Notes: generated by a model not told the origin, from the sequence alone. Counted from the stretch's first letter, positions 52,128-61,524 are shown. The stretch: 64,000 nt of DNA from Paenibacillus lycopersici (GCF_010119935.1 NZ_CP048209.1:5871001-5935000); one strand, 5' to 3'. Numbers and translations are program-made.

Positions 52128-53800
52128 CGAGGGCAGCCTCGAAGTCCGGACGCGGCGAAGGCACCCGCCGGCTGCTGCCCGGCTCGCTCGGCGGCCAGCT
52201 GCTGGCCAGGTCGCTGCTCATTCTCGCCGCGCTGCTCATCCTGATCGGTTTCATGCAAAACTGGCTGATGAAGGACTCGCTCTACCGAAGCAAGGCGGAC
52301 GCGCTCCATACGCAGCTCCAGACGGTACCGATCGGCTGGTTCAGCGACGATGCCGACGCCCCGGAAGGCGATAGCGGATTGTCGCCGGACCGCCACGGGA
52401 AAGGCTTCGGGCGGGATGGCAGCGGAGCAGGCGTGCCGAGCGCCGATGGCAGCGGCGATAGCAGTGATAACGCCGGGGGCGGCGGCAGCGCTGGCTCTGC
52501 TACTGGCGGTGGTAATGCCGTGGGCGGTGGTACCCATGGCGAGGGACCCGGCCGTAACGCGCCGTTTCTGTTCGCCCCCGCAACGTCGTTCGCCTATATT
52601 GGCACGAACGGCAGCTTCACGGATCTGTCCGGCGCTCTCAGCGTCCCATCGCCGCAGCTGACGCAAGCGGCTTATGCGGACATCATCAAACGAATGGTTG
52701 CGGCTCGCGGGGGCGACATGCACGACAGCTACTCCATCGTGGAAGATTCCCGGGGCGTCCGGCAGCTTGTCGTCTACCGGCTCGCGGGGCCGCCGAACAA
52801 TCCAAGCGGTCTGCTGCAGATGGGCGCCGAGACATCGCAGGTCACCGACGTGATGACGAGACAGCTGCTCATCTTCGCCAGCTTGTCCGTAGCGGCGCTG
52901 ACCGCCGGAATCGCGCTGTACGTGCAGGTGCTTCGCCGCACGCTCGTCCCGCTGTCCCGCATGGTTGAAGCGGTGAAAGGCATCGACGCCGGCAATTTGG
53001 AGCAGCGCCTGCCGGATCATCAAGGCCAGCAGGAACTCGACCGGCTGTCCGTCAGCTTCAACGGCATGCTGGAGCGGCTGGAGACGTCGTTCCGCGCCGA
53101 GCAGGAGACGACCGAGGCGATGCGACGATTCATCGCGGACGCCTCGCATGAGCTGCGCACGCCGCTCACGTCGATTCACGGCTTCCTGGAGGTGCTGCTG
53201 CGCGGAGCGGCGACGGCCAACCCGGAGCAGCTGGAGGCCGCCCTTCGAAGCATGCACGATGAATCCCGGCGAATCAACAAGCTTGTCGAGGATTTGCTGA
53301 CCCTGGCCAAGCTTGACCGTACGCCGCAGCTCAAGCGGTCGGACGTAGCGCTGGACGGACTTGTCCGCAGCATGGAACCGCAGCTGCGGCTGCTCGCGGC
53401 CGATCGCGCCGTCACGTTCCAGCTGACGGCCGGCATCCACGCGCAAGCCGACAGCGACAAGCTTAAGCAGGTGCTGCTGAACCTGTTCCAGAACGCCGTA
53501 CAGCACACCGAGCCAGACACCGGCGCAATTGCCGTCACGCTGATGGCCGACTCGGACAGTGAAGGACATCCGTTCGCCGAGCTCACCGTCGGCGACAACG
53601 GGGCAGGCATCGCCGACGAGCATCTGCCCCGCCTGTTCGAGCGCTTCTACCGCAGCGACGCCTCGCGCGCCCGCAAATACGGCGGCTCCGGCCTCGGCCT
53701 CGCGATCACGCATTCGATCGTGGAATCGCACGGCGGCACCATAACGGTGCGAAGCAAGCTGGGCGACGGCAGCATGTTCATCGTCCGGCTGCCGATGTAA
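52124..53800 (+). CDS. Sensor histidine kinase with Gly/Ser-rich extracytoplasmic loop
   Basis: The 558-residue protein has membrane helices at about 26-46 and 248-268, an outer loop of about 200 residues, HAMP (LRRTLVPLSRMVEAVKGI), HisKA with ASHELRTPLTSIHGFLEVLL (phospho-His) and HATPase (LLNLFQNAVQHTEPD, VGDNGAGIADEHLPRLFERF and GGSGLGLAI). The outer loop contains a Gly/Ser/Asp-rich stretch (about 80-145) with no domain. It overlaps the regulator stop by 4 bp. Signal unknown. Confidence 0.94.
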   Translation: MTRAASKSGRGEGTRRLLPGSLGGQLLARSLLILAALLILIGFMQNWLMKDSLYRSKADALHTQLQTVPIGWFSDDADAPEGDSGLSPDRHGKGFGRDGSGAGVPSADGSGDSSDNAGGGGSAGSATGGGNAVGGGTHGEGPGRNAPFLFAPATSFAYIGTNGSFTDLSGALSVPSPQLTQAAYADIIKRMVAARGGDMHDSYSIVEDSRGVRQLVVYRLAGPPNNPSGLLQMGAETSQVTDVMTRQLLIFASLSVAALTAGIALYVQVLRRTLVPLSRMVEAVKGIDAGNLEQRLPDHQGQQELDRLSVSFNGMLERLETSFRAEQETTEAMRRFIADASHELRTPLTSIHGFLEVLLRGAATANPEQLEAALRSMHDESRRINKLVEDLLTLAKLDRTPQLKRSDVALDGLVRSMEPQLRLLAADRAVTFQLTAGIHAQADSDKLKQVLLNLFQNAVQHTEPDTGAIAVTLMADSDSEGHPFAELTVGDNGAGIADEHLPRLFERFYRSDASRARKYGGSGLGLAITHSIVESHGGTITVRSKLGDGSMFIVRLPM

Positions 53801-53853
53801 ATCGGCGCACTCAAAGGCAAGCCGTCGAATCCGGCTGTATCGTCATGTAAAAG

Positions 53854-53987
53854 GTACACAACAAGCGGAGAATTCAACGGATTTGGGCTCAGAGTTAGCC
53901 CACGTACACTAACATGGAGAGAATTCGGCGGTTTCGAGCAATGAGTTGTGCCTTGTACCACGTACACTACATGGAGAGAGCGTGTTG
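53854..53987. repeat. Diverged 50-58 bp repeats, left set
   Basis: GTACAC begins related units at 53854, 53904 and 53962; shared parts include GGAGAATTC and CACGTACACTA. Confidence 0.6.
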
Positions 53988-54131
53988 ACTAACCATAAAA
54001 TGGTATGAGAAAACCGCCTTTCGGTAAAATGTTTGTACTCCTACAACCGACACCGAGATAAGGCGGCTTATTTAGGAAGTCTTCTGCGTTGCTGAACATC
54101 CCGCAATCCGTGATTCCCAGCGAAGTAGTCA

Positions 54132-54265
54132 TGCCTGACTTACTACCGCTTCCCGCACCATGTAGTTCAAGGAGTGCACTACATACCTAGCTTTCACCGT
54201 TTCTCGCACCATGTAGTGCAAAGAGCACACCTCATGCCAAGTTTTCACCGTTTTCGGCCCATGCC
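54132..54265. repeat. Three 50-51 bp repeats, right set
   Basis: CGCACCATGTAGT starts at 54154 and 54205, with a more diverged copy at 54255; between them TTTCACCGTTT is repeated. On the other strand CACTACATGG resembles part of the left set, so the two sets may be opposed relatives. Confidence 0.7.
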
Positions 54266-54291
54266 GCTCCCATGGCATGAACCCCTGTCAA

Positions 54292-54346
54292 AAACAAACG
54301 GCGGTCGTCCCGAAACGCGATACTCGCGTCCGGGACGACCGCCGTT
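54292..54346 (-). terminator. Strong terminator of the eight-gene transport operon
   Basis: Perfect 16-bp arms (54297-54312, 54331-54346); read leftward it is followed by TTTGTTTTTG. It lies 32 bp after the last permease gene. Confidence 0.93.
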
Positions 54347-54378
54347 GTTGTCGCTTCCACTTACTCTAGCTTTCCAGC

Positions 54379-55392
54379 CTACTCGACCAAGCCGGACCGC
54401 TCCACGCCTTGAATGAAATACCGCTGCAGGAACAAGTACACGAGCAGCATCGGCACGAGCGAGATGAACGTCGCCGCCATGACGACAGGCAGGCTGAATA
54501 CCTCGAACTTGCTGCCCGTCAGCTGGTCCAGCGACTGGTAGAGCCGCGGCAGCATCATCGGCAGGGTGAACTTCTCTTCGGTCGTCAGGTAGATCGACGG
54601 CTCGAAGAAATCGTTCCAGTGCCACACGAGCGACAACAGCGCCGTGACGACGATCGCCGGCGGCGTCAGCGGCAGAATGATGCGCCAGTATACGCGGAAG
54701 CTGCCGCAGCCGTCTACGCGCGCCGCGTCCTCCAGCTCCCAGGGCAAGCCCCGGAACAGCTGGCGGAAGATGAAGATGAAGAGCGCCCCGCGCAGCCCGT
54801 TGCCGAAGAAGGACGGCACGATGAGCGGCAGCACGCTGTCCATCCAGCCCATCGACTTGTACTGCATGAACAGCGGTACGATAATCGTCTGCGGCGGCAC
54901 GATCATGGTGAACATGCAGAGGAAGAACAATACCTCGCGGCCCGGGAATTTGATCCGGGCGAAGCCGTAGGCGATGAACGAACAGGACAGCACCTGCCCG
55001 ACGACGCTCAGCACGGCGATGAGCGCCGAGCTGCGGAAGTGGGTCCAGAACTGGAGTCCCTTCATGCCGTAGTAGAAATTTTCCCAAGCAAGGCTCACCG
55101 GCGTCCACTTGAGCGTGAAATCAAGCAAATCCGCGGGCTGCTTGAGCGCGGTCGTCACCATGTACAGGAATGGGTACAGGAAGACGAATGCCAGGTCGAT
55201 CAGGATCAAGTAAACGAACACCCGGTAGACAAAACCGATCCAGCGGCTCTTGCTGCCGATCTTGCTGACGAGCGTATTGTTGCGGATCGCCTTGGCTTTG
55301 CTGCGGATTTTGTCCGACGCGATGGCCGGCGCAGGCGCGGACGCAGGGGCTGACGCATCCGCATCCGGCTTCGATACGGGAGCCGACTTCAT
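54379..55392 (-). CDS. Sugar ABC transporter permease (MalG type), second pair
   Basis: The 337-residue permease has an unusually long N-terminal cytoplasmic stretch (about 60 residues, Ala/Pro-rich: PDADASAPASAPAPAIASD), six membrane segments, and the EAA loop (EDAARVDGCGSFRVYWRIIL). The end VYLFLQRYFIQGVERSGLVE is typical of MalG-type partners. Pairs with the MalF-type protein 21 bp upstream. Last gene of the operon. ATG 55392; AAGGAGG upstream. Confidence 0.94.
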   Translation of the reverse strand: MKSAPVSKPDADASAPASAPAPAIASDKIRSKAKAIRNNTLVSKIGSKSRWIGFVYRVFVYLILIDLAFVFLYPFLYMVTTALKQPADLLDFTLKWTPVSLAWENFYYGMKGLQFWTHFRSSALIAVLSVVGQVLSCSFIAYGFARIKFPGREVLFFLCMFTMIVPPQTIIVPLFMQYKSMGWMDSVLPLIVPSFFGNGLRGALFIFIFRQLFRGLPWELEDAARVDGCGSFRVYWRIILPLTPPAIVVTALLSLVWHWNDFFEPSIYLTTEEKFTLPMMLPRLYQSLDQLTGSKFEVFSLPVVMAATFISLVPMLLVYLFLQRYFIQGVERSGLVE

Positions 55393-55413
55393 GAAGCGGC
55401 ACCTCCTTGCGGC

Positions 55414-56283
55414 TTATTTTTCGCCCGTATACACGATCAGGCGCCGGGTCGACAAGATTACGAGCACAAGCAGCAGGAAGATGAACATGAAATAAATCCA
55501 GCCCAAGCTCGAACCATAACCCATCTGAATATTGGTGAACGCGGTATCCTTGATATAAATCATCATCCGGTTGTTAATGTCCGTGAACGAATCCACGCAG
55601 GTGTAGACGAGGTTCAGCAGGATGATCGGCGATATGAGCGGCAGGGTGATTTTCCAGAAATTCTCCCATTCCGTCGCCCCGTCGCAGCGGGAGGATTCGT
55701 ACAGGGAGACCGGAATGCCTTGCAGGCCGGCCAGGAAGAGCAGGACCTGCACGCCCGTCTTCCAGAAAATGACCGTCAAACGGCTCAGCAAGTCGAAGAC
55801 GAGCTGGGAGAACGTCGGCCCCATGTACAGGAACACTTCGTCCGGTACGCCGATGCCGTTGACGAGCGTATCCTTGCCGACCCCGGCGTACAGCAGCTGC
55901 TGCATCGCCAGGCCCGAACCGATCAGCACCGGCAGGAAGAACGCCGCGCGGAAGAACGCGCGCCCCTTCACCTTATGGTTCAACAGAATGGCGATGAACA
56001 GCGAGAATACCAGAATGAGCGGCGTGTTGATGACGGCATCCTGGATCACCGAGATGAACAGCGGAACGAACTTCGTGTCCAGCAAGAACGCCTTGTTGAA
56101 ATTGCCCCATCCGACGGCCCTCAGCTGTAGATCGCCCACGCCTTCTACCTCGTGAAAGCTCAGCCAGAGGGAATACGCGAGCGGGTACAGCATGAACAGG
56201 GCGAACCCGATCGCCCATGGCGCGATATAGACGTAACCCGCCAGTTTTTTCTTCGTTTCGAGACCGATGCGTCGCTCTCTCAT
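55414..56283 (-). CDS. Sugar ABC transporter permease (MalF type), second pair
   Basis: The 289-residue permease has six membrane segments and opens with RIGLETKKKLAGYVYIAPWA; the EAA-type loop is YESSRCDGATEWENFWKITL, where the usual Glu-Ala-Ala is changed to Glu-Ser-Ser. It starts 3 bp after the DUF5696 gene, showing tight coupling. It forms a channel with the MalG-type product. There is no second binding protein in the operon. Confidence 0.93.
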   Translation of the reverse strand: MRERRIGLETKKKLAGYVYIAPWAIGFALFMLYPLAYSLWLSFHEVEGVGDLQLRAVGWGNFNKAFLLDTKFVPLFISVIQDAVINTPLILVFSLFIAILLNHKVKGRAFFRAAFFLPVLIGSGLAMQQLLYAGVGKDTLVNGIGVPDEVFLYMGPTFSQLVFDLLSRLTVIFWKTGVQVLLFLAGLQGIPVSLYESSRCDGATEWENFWKITLPLISPIILLNLVYTCVDSFTDINNRMMIYIKDTAFTNIQMGYGSSLGWIYFMFIFLLLVLVILSTRRLIVYTGEK

Positions 56284-56286
56284 GGC

Positions 56287-58554
56287 TTAACCTCCTTTCG
56301 GCACGACGATGAAGTCGCGGGCCGGTACGATATGGCCGTCGTCCAGCCTGACGTCCTTGGCCGCGTAGTTGACGACGACGCGGGTGCCGTCCTCGTAGCC
56401 GGTCTCGTACAGATCGGCCGCCAGCTTCCGGTGCGTGATCATCGCCTGCGACCAGACGGTCCGCAGCTTCTCGTTCATTTCTTTGTACTGGGTGACGGCC
56501 TGCCCGACCCAGCTCGCGTAATCGGAGCTGAACAAGTCGTTGTAATACGTATCTTTCAGTTCGTCCGCGTGGTTCATGGTGAATTGATAGTACGGCATGT
56601 ACCCGTACTCGACCAATTTGAGATACTGCTGCTGCGGGTCGTAGAACAGGTTCTGCGGATCGCCGGAATACGGAATGAGTCCGTGCACGACCATCTGATA
56701 GAGCGGAATAGTCTCGTCGGTGAAGAAATACCCGCTGTCCTCCATCGGAATGCCGAACAGCCGCGACGAATGCTTCAGCGTGTAGCCGTTGCCGCCGATC
56801 GAAGCCGCGCTGCCGAACTGCGCTTCGGCCTTGGCCATCATCTCCGTCCAGTGGTCCGCCGTGACTTCCCGCGTCGCCGGATAATCCGGGTTGTAATCGT
56901 AGTAGTCCACGTAGCCGATGCCGTCGAAATTAATGCCCGCGATCGGCAGCTTGCGCAGCGGGTTCAGAATCTTGGTTTGGAAATGCTTGTTCTGCTTGCC
57001 CGCGCTCAGGAAGAACGTTTCGCTGTACCAGTCGCTTACGGCGAGCTTGTTCGCGCCGACGACGACGTCGGTACGGGTAGAGAACCCGTCGTACCCTTTC
57101 CAAGCATCGACGTAGTCGTCCTGAAGGAATAGCTGGATGCCGCTTGACTTCGCGTACTCCGCCAGCGCCTTCAGCCCGCTCTCGCCGCCGAGCTTCGAGG
57201 ACGGATTATTCCCTGACGGGTACGCCAGATAGCCGCGCGACGTCCATCCCAGCAAGTTCGCCGACATCGTGCCGACGCCCCGCTTCCGCAGGTCGGTCAT
57301 GATCTTCTTGGCTTCGTCGTAAGTCGTCGTCGGGATGAAGCGGTCGAGCAGGATCCGGTGCTCCTTGATCCCCGTCAGCAGGTCCAGCCCGAACGGAACG
57401 GGATCGCCTGCCTTGATACGCGGCTTGATGCCCTCTTCGCTCTCCAGGTAATTCCGGTACGCGGCGGCCATATGGCCGTAGTCGGCCTCCTCGCCGCTCA
57501 GGAATTCATAGCGGATCGTATGGTCTTCGCGCAGCAGATCCTTCTCCGGCTTCAGGGCGAGGTTGCCGTTCTTCTTGACCGCTTCGTAGTCGCGCCGGTA
57601 CACCAGCTCCGACGAGACGCGATTCAAGTTGATCAGGTAGCCGCTCGGCGAGAACAGGATCCGCGCGTCGTATTCGCCCTTCGTGATCATGCCGACGAAC
57701 GCGTTGTCGCCGACCTTCTGGCCGAAAATCGGCAGCAGAGCGTTCTGTTCCCGCGCGTTGCTGTTTAAATTGATCGTATCCGGTCCGTACACGCTCGCGC
57801 TGTAGCCCTTGGAATATTCCGGATGGACCGGCTTGAACGACGCCAGCGCGCCGGCGCCGTCCGGGTATACGGAATACCCTTGGTCATGGTCCGTCGCCGC
57901 GCCGAAGAACGGCAGCGGCGCGATCGACATGAGCCAGCTCGAATCCGATTCCCGGACCGAATCCCCCGGGACCTCGACCTCGAGAGCGTCGCCGTTCAGC
58001 CGGAAGCGCATCTCGAAGGCGATGCCGAGCCGCTCGAGCTCGTACTGTACGGCGATACCGTTATCGATCGCCTTCGTCGTCATCTTCGGCCGCTCCAGGA
58101 CGGAGTTCGTCTCCTGCGTCTCCAGCGTAGGCAGCCGGGGATCCGTGAAGGTCAAGTGGAAGATCGAGCGGCTGCTCGCCGTCCACAGCTCGTTGCCTTG
58201 GCTGTCGTTCTCCTTGCCCTCTACCGCCGATTCCCATAGATGTCCGCTGCGTTTATCCTTCACCGCGATCGCGGAGTCGCCTTCCCGGAACAGCAGCTCG
58301 AGCCGGTCCGACTGCGCGATCGTCTTGTACGCACCCAGCTCCTGCTCCGAATCGGCGGCTTCATCGCCGCTGTCCGCTCCGGCCGCATTCGACGGATCGT
58401 CCCCGTCATCCTCGGCATCGGCCGATAACGGCTTGTACTCCTGCTGCGCTCGAGCTACCGCCCGCTGCACGGACGGCAGCGCCAGGAGAACGAGCCCGGC
58501 GAGGACGCAGGCGACGGTCGCGTAATAGAGCCATCGCTTTGCTTTCGTCGACAT
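56287..58554 (-). CDS. DUF5696 protein, membrane-anchored, glycosidase-like barrel suspected
   Basis: The 755-residue protein has one N-terminal membrane helix (LYYATVACVLAGLVLLALP, about 9-27), an acidic linker (PLSADAEDDGDDPSNAAGAD), a beta-rich N-terminal domain, and from about residue 390 a region with TIM-barrel features (FIPTTTYDEAKKIMTDLRKR, LQDDYVDAW, INFDGIGYVDYYDYNPDY and SIGGNGYTLKHSS). This is the DUF5696 family. A sugar-cleaving or sugar-binding role outside the membrane is inferred from the FDGIGY motif and from operon context; no catalytic residues are proven. ATG 58554. Confidence 0.8.
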   Translation of the reverse strand: MSTKAKRWLYYATVACVLAGLVLLALPSVQRAVARAQQEYKPLSADAEDDGDDPSNAAGADSGDEAADSEQELGAYKTIAQSDRLELLFREGDSAIAVKDKRSGHLWESAVEGKENDSQGNELWTASSRSIFHLTFTDPRLPTLETQETNSVLERPKMTTKAIDNGIAVQYELERLGIAFEMRFRLNGDALEVEVPGDSVRESDSSWLMSIAPLPFFGAATDHDQGYSVYPDGAGALASFKPVHPEYSKGYSASVYGPDTINLNSNAREQNALLPIFGQKVGDNAFVGMITKGEYDARILFSPSGYLINLNRVSSELVYRRDYEAVKKNGNLALKPEKDLLREDHTIRYEFLSGEEADYGHMAAAYRNYLESEEGIKPRIKAGDPVPFGLDLLTGIKEHRILLDRFIPTTTYDEAKKIMTDLRKRGVGTMSANLLGWTSRGYLAYPSGNNPSSKLGGESGLKALAEYAKSSGIQLFLQDDYVDAWKGYDGFSTRTDVVVGANKLAVSDWYSETFFLSAGKQNKHFQTKILNPLRKLPIAGINFDGIGYVDYYDYNPDYPATREVTADHWTEMMAKAEAQFGSAASIGGNGYTLKHSSRLFGIPMEDSGYFFTDETIPLYQMVVHGLIPYSGDPQNLFYDPQQQYLKLVEYGYMPYYQFTMNHADELKDTYYNDLFSSDYASWVGQAVTQYKEMNEKLRTVWSQAMITHRKLAADLYETGYEDGTRVVVNYAAKDVRLDDGHIVPARDFIVVPKGG

Positions 58555-58567
58555 GGTTTCCCCCTCC

Positions 58568-59215
58568 TCAGTTCTCCATTAAATAGCGCACTTCAACCAT
58601 GACCTCGCGCACGAATTGAAGCACATGGTTCGTCAGGGCGAACACCAGCCCCGCCGTTCCCCAGAAGACGAGGAAGGCGAAGATGACGAGCAGCAGCACC
58701 CCGACCGTTTTCTTGAACGTGTAGTCGTTCAGCACCTTCAGCTGGAGGAAGATCAGCAGCGCCACCCACAGCCAAATGATCGTGCTGATGCCGTGATACA
58801 TCCCGAGCTCGCCTCGCGAGAGGATCCGCGACAACGCCGCGAGCGGGATGGAGAAGACGATGTAGGGCAGCATAGCGTACGACATCGCCGTGAAAATCTG
58901 ACTGAAATGCGCCTCGCCGTCCATGATCGACGTGATCAGATAGCAGGCGATGACGCCGGAAACGAGCGGCAGCACGAAGCGGATCAATTCCAGGTTCAGG
59001 TCCGCGTTCTCGGGCTGCAGGGACGTAATATGAAAGCTCGTCATGTAGATCGTAACGATCCGGACGCACAGCGTGAGCACGATCAGCACGAAAGCCGCGA
59101 TCAGGCTCCTCGACTTCTGCAACTCCTCGAAGGCGTCAACCGGATGCACGAGAATGGCGATGCCGAGCCGCAGGGAATGCAGCCCGGACGATTTCACAAC
59201 CGCCGATTGTGTCAT
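58568..59215 (-). CDS. YIP1-family membrane protein
   Basis: The 215-residue protein has five or six membrane helices and the YIP1 pattern LGIAILVHPVDAFEELQKSR at the start, then HFSQIFTAMSYAMLPYIVFS. YIP1-type proteins in bacteria are uncharacterised; in eukaryotes they act in membrane traffic. ATG 59215 overlaps the stop of the NHL gene (ATGA), so translation is coupled. An accessory role for the transporter is likely by context. Confidence 0.88.
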   Translation of the reverse strand: MTQSAVVKSSGLHSLRLGIAILVHPVDAFEELQKSRSLIAAFVLIVLTLCVRIVTIYMTSFHITSLQPENADLNLELIRFVLPLVSGVIACYLITSIMDGEAHFSQIFTAMSYAMLPYIVFSIPLAALSRILSRGELGMYHGISTIIWLWVALLIFLQLKVLNDYTFKKTVGVLLLVIFAFLVFWGTAGLVFALTNHVLQFVREVMVEVRYLMEN

Positions 59216-60633
59216 ATGCCGTACCTCCTTATGACGGTCGCCGTGATGCGGATCATCCATTTCGCCAGCAGGTAGATGACGTACACGATCAGCGCCGCGG
59301 CGATCAGCAGCCAGCCCAGGTACTTGCGCAGGATTTCATGCCGGTACTCGGCGAACGCCTTGGAGTAGCCGTCCTGGTCCTCGCCCAGCTTGAATTCCTT
59401 CATCGCCGTCTTCCACTGCTCTTCCTTCATCAGCGCCTTCGCCACGCCGCGGTGGGCCAGCGGGTAGTTCTCGTCGATCGCGAGCACTTCCCTCCACGGC
59501 TTAAGCGCTTCCTGGTACCGGCCGTTGTAATGCAGCTGGCTGGCCTGGTGGATCAGGTCCGCGAAGCGCGTCGGCTGGAAAATCTGGATGTTGCCCCGAT
59601 CCCGGTCCAGCACGTACACCTTGCCCGCCTTGTCGGTGACGATGCTGATGGGATATTCGAACCGGCTCTTCACGTCGCCCTGTCCGCCGAACACGGCCAG
59701 CAGATTGCCCTCCTGGTCGTACTGGTAGATCTTGCGGGACATCGCGTCAAGCGCGTTGATGACGCCGTATTGGTCGACGGCCAGGTCGACGAAATACGGC
59801 TGCTCCAGCGCGCCGCTCTCGATGGACGACTGGCCGAAGGACGCCTTGCGGTAGATGTTGTCGCCCATGGCGTTGAATTTCTTGATCTGGTCCTTGTCGA
59901 TGAGCACGGTCGGCGTGTAGATGAAGCCTTTCGCGTCGATCGTCAGGTTGGCGTTCTGCGGCGGGACCGCGTTATTCAGCTGTTCCCGCTGCTCCGGCGT
60001 CGCGAGCGTCCGGACGAGCAGCTTCGACCAGTCGAACGGAACGCGGTTCGCGCCGATATAGCCGCGGAACCGGTTCAGCGCGTCGATCATCATGAAGCCG
60101 GCGAAATCGTTCTTGTTCAGCACGTAGAGATAGCCGCGGCGGTCCATGATGACCTTGTCCGGGGCGAAATCCAGGTCCTTGCTCAGCAGGCTCGACTCCG
60201 GCTTGCCGAACGCCTCGATGAATCTCCCGTCCGGCGAGAGGTGGATGACCTGCCTGCTGCCGGTATCCGCGACGAACATGTCTCCGTATTCGTCCACGAA
60301 GATGCCGTTCGGTTGATTGAGCTTGACGCCCTGCTCCTTGCCGTACAGCCCGAGCACCTTGCCGTCCGGATCCAGCTTGACGATCCGGTTGTTGCCGGTA
60401 TCCGCGACGTACAGCACGCCCTTGCCGTCGATGAACAGGTCGTTCGGCTTGTTCAAGCCGGGCGTGCCCACGTCGAGGATGACGCCGTCGACCGCGTAGG
60501 TCAACGGGATCGGCATGCGGTAACCGTACATCGGATCGATCGTATACGACATTTGCGGGAGCGCGTAGGCGGGCAGTCCGCCGGCCAGCAGAAGCATGCA
60601 GCCGGCGAGAACGACCACGATTCGTTTAAGCAT
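59212..60633 (-). CDS. NHL-repeat and TPR protein with C-terminal membrane anchor
   Basis: The 473-residue protein has a signal peptide (LKRIVVVLAGCMLLLAGGLP), several NHL beta-propeller blades (LNKPNDLFIDGKGVLYVADT, LNQPNGIFVDEYGDMFVADT, RFEYPISIVTDKAGKVYVLD), one or two TPR units (QLHYNGRYQEALKPWREVLA, YPLAHRGVAKALMKEEQWKT) and a C-terminal helix (YLGWLLIAAALIVYVIYLLA). So the propeller lies outside, held at the membrane. A scaffold for the transport complex is plausible. ATG 60633; 12 bp after the permease gene. Confidence 0.88.
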   Translation of the reverse strand: MLKRIVVVLAGCMLLLAGGLPAYALPQMSYTIDPMYGYRMPIPLTYAVDGVILDVGTPGLNKPNDLFIDGKGVLYVADTGNNRIVKLDPDGKVLGLYGKEQGVKLNQPNGIFVDEYGDMFVADTGSRQVIHLSPDGRFIEAFGKPESSLLSKDLDFAPDKVIMDRRGYLYVLNKNDFAGFMMIDALNRFRGYIGANRVPFDWSKLLVRTLATPEQREQLNNAVPPQNANLTIDAKGFIYTPTVLIDKDQIKKFNAMGDNIYRKASFGQSSIESGALEQPYFVDLAVDQYGVINALDAMSRKIYQYDQEGNLLAVFGGQGDVKSRFEYPISIVTDKAGKVYVLDRDRGNIQIFQPTRFADLIHQASQLHYNGRYQEALKPWREVLAIDENYPLAHRGVAKALMKEEQWKTAMKEFKLGEDQDGYSKAFAEYRHEILRKYLGWLLIAAALIVYVIYLLAKWMIRITATVIRRYGI

Positions 60634-60645
60634 TCCGTCCGCCCC

Positions 60646-61509
60646 CTATGATTTGATCCCGGAATGGACCATCGTATTCATGATCAGGCGCTGGAAGAGC
60701 ACGAAGATGAGAATCGGCGGCAGCGTGACGAGGAACGTGCCCGCGGCGAGCGCCCCCGACCGCGCCACGACGCCCGGTCCGCCGGCCAGCGTCTGGATGG
60801 CGAGCGGCAGCGTCTTCATCGTCTCGCTCGTCGTGAACACGAGCGCCGAGAAATAGTCGTTCCAGTTGCCGATGAAAGAGAAGATGATCAGCGTCGCCCA
60901 GGCCGGCTTGCTCACCGCCATGATGACGCGCCAGAAGATCTTCCACTCCGAGGCGCCGTCGATGTACGCCGCTTCGATCAGCGCGTCCGGGATCTGATCG
61001 AAGAACTGCTTCATCAGGAAGATGTTGAACGCGACCGCGATCTTCGGCAGAATCAAGGCCCAGTACGTATTCACGAGGCCGAGGCTGGATACGATCATGT
61101 AAGTCGGAATTTGCGTCACCTGCGGTGCGAACATCAGCGCCGACAGGATGACGGCGAAGATGAAGCCCGCGCCCGGCGGCTTGAACTTGGACAGCACGTA
61201 CGCGCCGAGGCTGCAGACGAAGAGGCTCAGCGCCACGATGGAGCACGAGACGAACACGCTGTTGAAGATGTACCGCGTGAACGGCACGACCGAGCTGTCC
61301 GTCGCCGTCAGCAGATCGTAGAAGCTGCGAAGCGTCGGCTTCTTGACAAGAAACGTCGGCGGATACAGGAACAGCTCGTCGAGCGGCTTGAACGCCGTCG
61401 ATATCATATAGACGATCGGCAGGGCCGTGAACCCGACCAGCGCGATCATGAACGCGTACAGCAGGCCCCGGTTAAAGCGGGCGACGAATTTGGCAGTGTT
61501 GACCGTCAC
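60646..61509 (-). CDS. Sugar ABC transporter permease (MalG type), first pair
   Basis: The 287-residue permease has six membrane segments, STAFKPLDELFLYPPTFLVK near the start and the EAA-type loop IEAAYIDGASEWKIFWRVIM. It ends ILIFVLFQRLIMNTMVHSG. It pairs with the MalF-type protein 15 bp upstream. ATG 61509 follows GGAGGC. Confidence 0.94.
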   Translation of the reverse strand: MTVNTAKFVARFNRGLLYAFMIALVGFTALPIVYMISTAFKPLDELFLYPPTFLVKKPTLRSFYDLLTATDSSVVPFTRYIFNSVFVSCSIVALSLFVCSLGAYVLSKFKPPGAGFIFAVILSALMFAPQVTQIPTYMIVSSLGLVNTYWALILPKIAVAFNIFLMKQFFDQIPDALIEAAYIDGASEWKIFWRVIMAVSKPAWATLIIFSFIGNWNDYFSALVFTTSETMKTLPLAIQTLAGGPGVVARSGALAAGTFLVTLPPILIFVLFQRLIMNTMVHSGIKS

Positions 61510-61524
61510 GTCCTTTACGCCTCC

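Larger units (their letters stand above)
53801..54378. other. 578-bp intergenic region with opposed repeats
   Basis: Carries two repeat arrays on either side of a short hairpin-forming segment (54013-54072: CCGCCTT and AAGGCGG) and the operon terminator. No gene seen; may be remains of a small mobile element. Confidence 0.5.

Noticed and set aside
54013..54072. Intact insertion sequence
   Set aside because: No transposase frame is present; only a short hairpin and repeats remain.
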